A DNA stretch of 33,914 nucleotides from Xanthobacteraceae bacterium (GTDB taxonomy: Bacteria > Pseudomonadota > Alphaproteobacteria > Rhizobiales > Xanthobacteraceae): positions 1-33,914 of the forward strand of contig JAICQA010000002.1 in NCBI GenBank assembly GCA_025929595.1. The letters run 5' to 3'. Within the stretch, counting starts at the first letter, position 1. Every line of letters begins with the position of its first letter. Under the pieces are notes generated by a model that was not told where the DNA came from, searched no databases, and was given only the letters and a program-made list of their open reading frames with translations. The position numbers and the translations under genes were made by a program. Positions 32,527 through 33,914 of the stretch are shown piece by piece.

Positions 32527-32639
32527 CATCCCCAATCGCGGGGGCCGTGCGGGGGGCGAGCGTGGCGAAAGGCCAGCCCGTCCTGCCGGGTGCTGTAAGT
32601 CAGACCTGGACGGCCTGCCGGAAAGAGTGAGGTAGAGAT

Positions 32640-33914
32640 ATGTCCAAGGTCATCGGTATCGACCTCGGTACGACCAATTCCTGCGTAGCGGTCATGGAGG
32701 GCAAATCGCCCAAGGTGATCGAGAACGCCGAGGGCATGCGCACCACGCCCTCCATCGTGGCCTTCACGGACGACGGCGAGCGGCTCGTCGGCCAGCCCGC
32801 CAAACGCCAGGCCGTCACCAATCCCGAAAAGACCTTCTTCGCGGTCAAGCGCCTGATCGGCCGCCGCTACGACGACCCCACAGTCGAGAAGGACAAGAAG
32901 CTCGTCCCCTATTCCATCGTGCGCGCCTCCAATGGCGACGCGTGGCTCTCGGACGGCAAGAACCAGTATTCCCCGTCGCAAGTCTCCGCGTTCATCCTTC
33001 AGAAAATGAAGGAAACGGCAGAAGCTCATCTCGGCGCCAAGGTCGAGAAGGCGGTCATTACCGTTCCCGCCTACTTCAACGACGCACAGCGCCAGGCGAC
33101 GAAAGACGCCGGCAAGATCGCGGGCCTTGAAGTCCTGCGCATCATCAACGAGCCGACCGCGGCCGCGCTCGCCTACGGTCTCGACAAGAAGGCCGCCGGC
33201 ACGATTGCGGTCTACGACCTTGGCGGCGGCACCTTCGATATCTCCATTCTTGAAATCGGCGACGGCGTCTTCGAGGTGAAGTCGACGAACGGCGATACGT
33301 TCCTCGGCGGCGAAGATTTCGACATGCGCCTCGTCGGCTATCTCGCCGACGAATTCCAGAAAGAGCAGGGCATCGATCTGCGCAAGGACAAGCTCGCGCT
33401 CCAGCGCCTCAAGGAGGCGGCCGAGAAGGCGAAGATCGAGCTCTCTTCCACCAGCCAGACCGAGATCAATCTGCCCTTCATCACGGCGGACGCGTCCGGC
33501 CCGAAGCACATGACCATGAAGCTGACGCGCGCCAAGTTCGAGGCGCTCGTCGACGACCTGATCCAGAAGACCATGGAGCCCTGCAAGAAGGCGTTGAAGG
33601 ACGCCGGGCTCTCGGCGGCCGAGATCAGTGAAGTCGTGCTCGTCGGCGGCATGACGCGCATGCCGAAGGTGCAGGAAGCGGTGAAGCAGCTCTTCGGCAA
33701 GGAGCCGCACAAGGGCGTCAATCCGGATGAAGTCGTTGCGATCGGTGCCGCCATTCAGGCGGGCGTGTTGCAGGGCGACGTCAAGGACGTGCTCCTGCTC
33801 GACGTGACCCCGCTCTCGCTCGGCATCGAGACCTTGGGCGGCGTGTTCACCCGGCTCATCGATCGCAACACGACGATCCCGACCAAGAAGAGCCAGGTCT
33901 TCTCCACCGCCGAG
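32640..33914 (+). CDS. dnaK: Chaperone DnaK (Hsp70), 3' end beyond window
   Basis: ATP-dependent chaperone that works with GrpE and DnaJ. The first 425 residues are in the window, covering the whole nucleotide-binding domain and the start of the substrate-binding domain. Hallmarks are [82 protein letters not shown], the interdomain linker [16 protein letters not shown], and [11 protein letters not shown]. The frame runs open to the window edge with no defect. The ATG is preceded by GAGGTAGAG. It has its own RpoH-type promoter and a structured leader. Confidence 0.98.
   Translation, partial: MSKVIGIDLGTTNSCVAVMEGKSPKVIENAEGMRTTPSIVAFTDDGERLVGQPAKRQAVTNPEKTFFAVKRLIGRRYDDPTVEKDKKLVPYSIVRASNGDAWLSDGKNQYSPSQVSAFILQKMKETAEAHLGAKVEKAVITVPAYFNDAQRQATKDAGKIAGLEVLRIINEPTAAALAYGLDKKAAGTIAVYDLGGGTFDISILEIGDGVFEVKSTNGDTFLGGEDFDMRLVGYLADEFQKEQGIDLRKDKLALQRLKEAAEKAKIELSSTSQTEINLPFITADASGPKHMTMKLTRAKFEALVDDLIQKTMEPCKKALKDAGLSAAEISEVVLVGGMTRMPKVQEAVKQLFGKEPHKGVNPDEVVAIGAAIQAGVLQGDVKDVLLLDVTPLSLGIETLGGVFTRLIDRNTTIPTKKSQVFSTAE

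Noticed and set aside
32415-32630. 71-codon frame between the YrbL-family gene and dnaK
   Set aside because: It covers the dnaK promoter and leader hairpin, has an unlikely basic composition, and its start overlaps the preceding stop only by chance.
1-33914. Mobile elements, CRISPR array, tRNA or rRNA genes, CtrA sites (TTAA-N7-TTAA)
   Set aside because: I looked for transposase-like proteins, spaced repeats, tRNA-like cloverleaves and paired TTAA half-sites and found none that hold up.

Overview
The window is GC-rich, gene-dense chromosomal DNA from an alphaproteobacterium, most likely of the order Hyphomicrobiales (Nitrobacteraceae/Xanthobacteraceae type). The inference rests on the rdgB-rph-hrcA-grpE-dnaK block, RpoH-like promoters of the CTTG-N18-CYTATNT type, a GTTC-N7-GTTC (alphaproteobacterial LexA) box before comM, the lppC/rsmI/yraN/gshB neighbourhood, and the composition of the chemotaxis cluster. 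I see no rRNA, tRNA, CRISPR array, insertion sequence or phage gene.

Region 1 (about 120-16600) is a chemotaxis island. On the + strand: cheW, an orphan LivK-type periplasmic binding protein, three tandem chemoreceptors with different sensory parts but near-identical signalling parts (one with a duplicated periplasmic helical module, one with a c-type haem motif), cheR, cheD, cheB, a STAS-CheY fusion, cheA, a free cheY and a small protein with a CheZ-like DxxxQ motif. Starts and stops overlap or nearly touch at several junctions, suggesting translational coupling. A converging minus-strand pair encodes a response regulator whose last residues resemble the CheY-binding peptide of FliM, and a degenerate HPt-like protein. 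Receptors signal through CheW to CheA, CheA phosphorylates receiver proteins, and CheR/CheB/CheD adapt the receptors through an xWxxF tail carried by all three. The accessory proteins (STAS-CheY, DxxxQ protein, FliM-tailed regulator, HPt-like protein) are the least described part and the best candidates for new biology.

Region 2 (16700-21360) holds comM with a LexA box, a secreted protein with faint amidase resemblance, a membrane diguanylate cyclase with an intact I-site, and a divergent small secreted protein. The last two are separated by a 16-bp perfect palindrome lying where the -35 of a TATAAT promoter should be. A pair of covarying REP-like palindromes ends the region.

Region 3 (21360-26370) is housekeeping: gshB (TTG start), yraN and rsmI, overlapping and tightly packed; divergent lppC; then hemW, whose leader may form alternative hairpins. 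Region 4 (26370-28370) is an accessory pair, an aldo/keto reductase and a tripartite-tricarboxylate-type binding protein. Region 5 (28440-33914) has rdgB and rph on the minus strand and the heat-shock genes hrcA, grpE, a YrbL-family kinase-like gene, and dnaK (cut by the window end) on the + strand, with RpoH-type promoters before grpE and dnaK.
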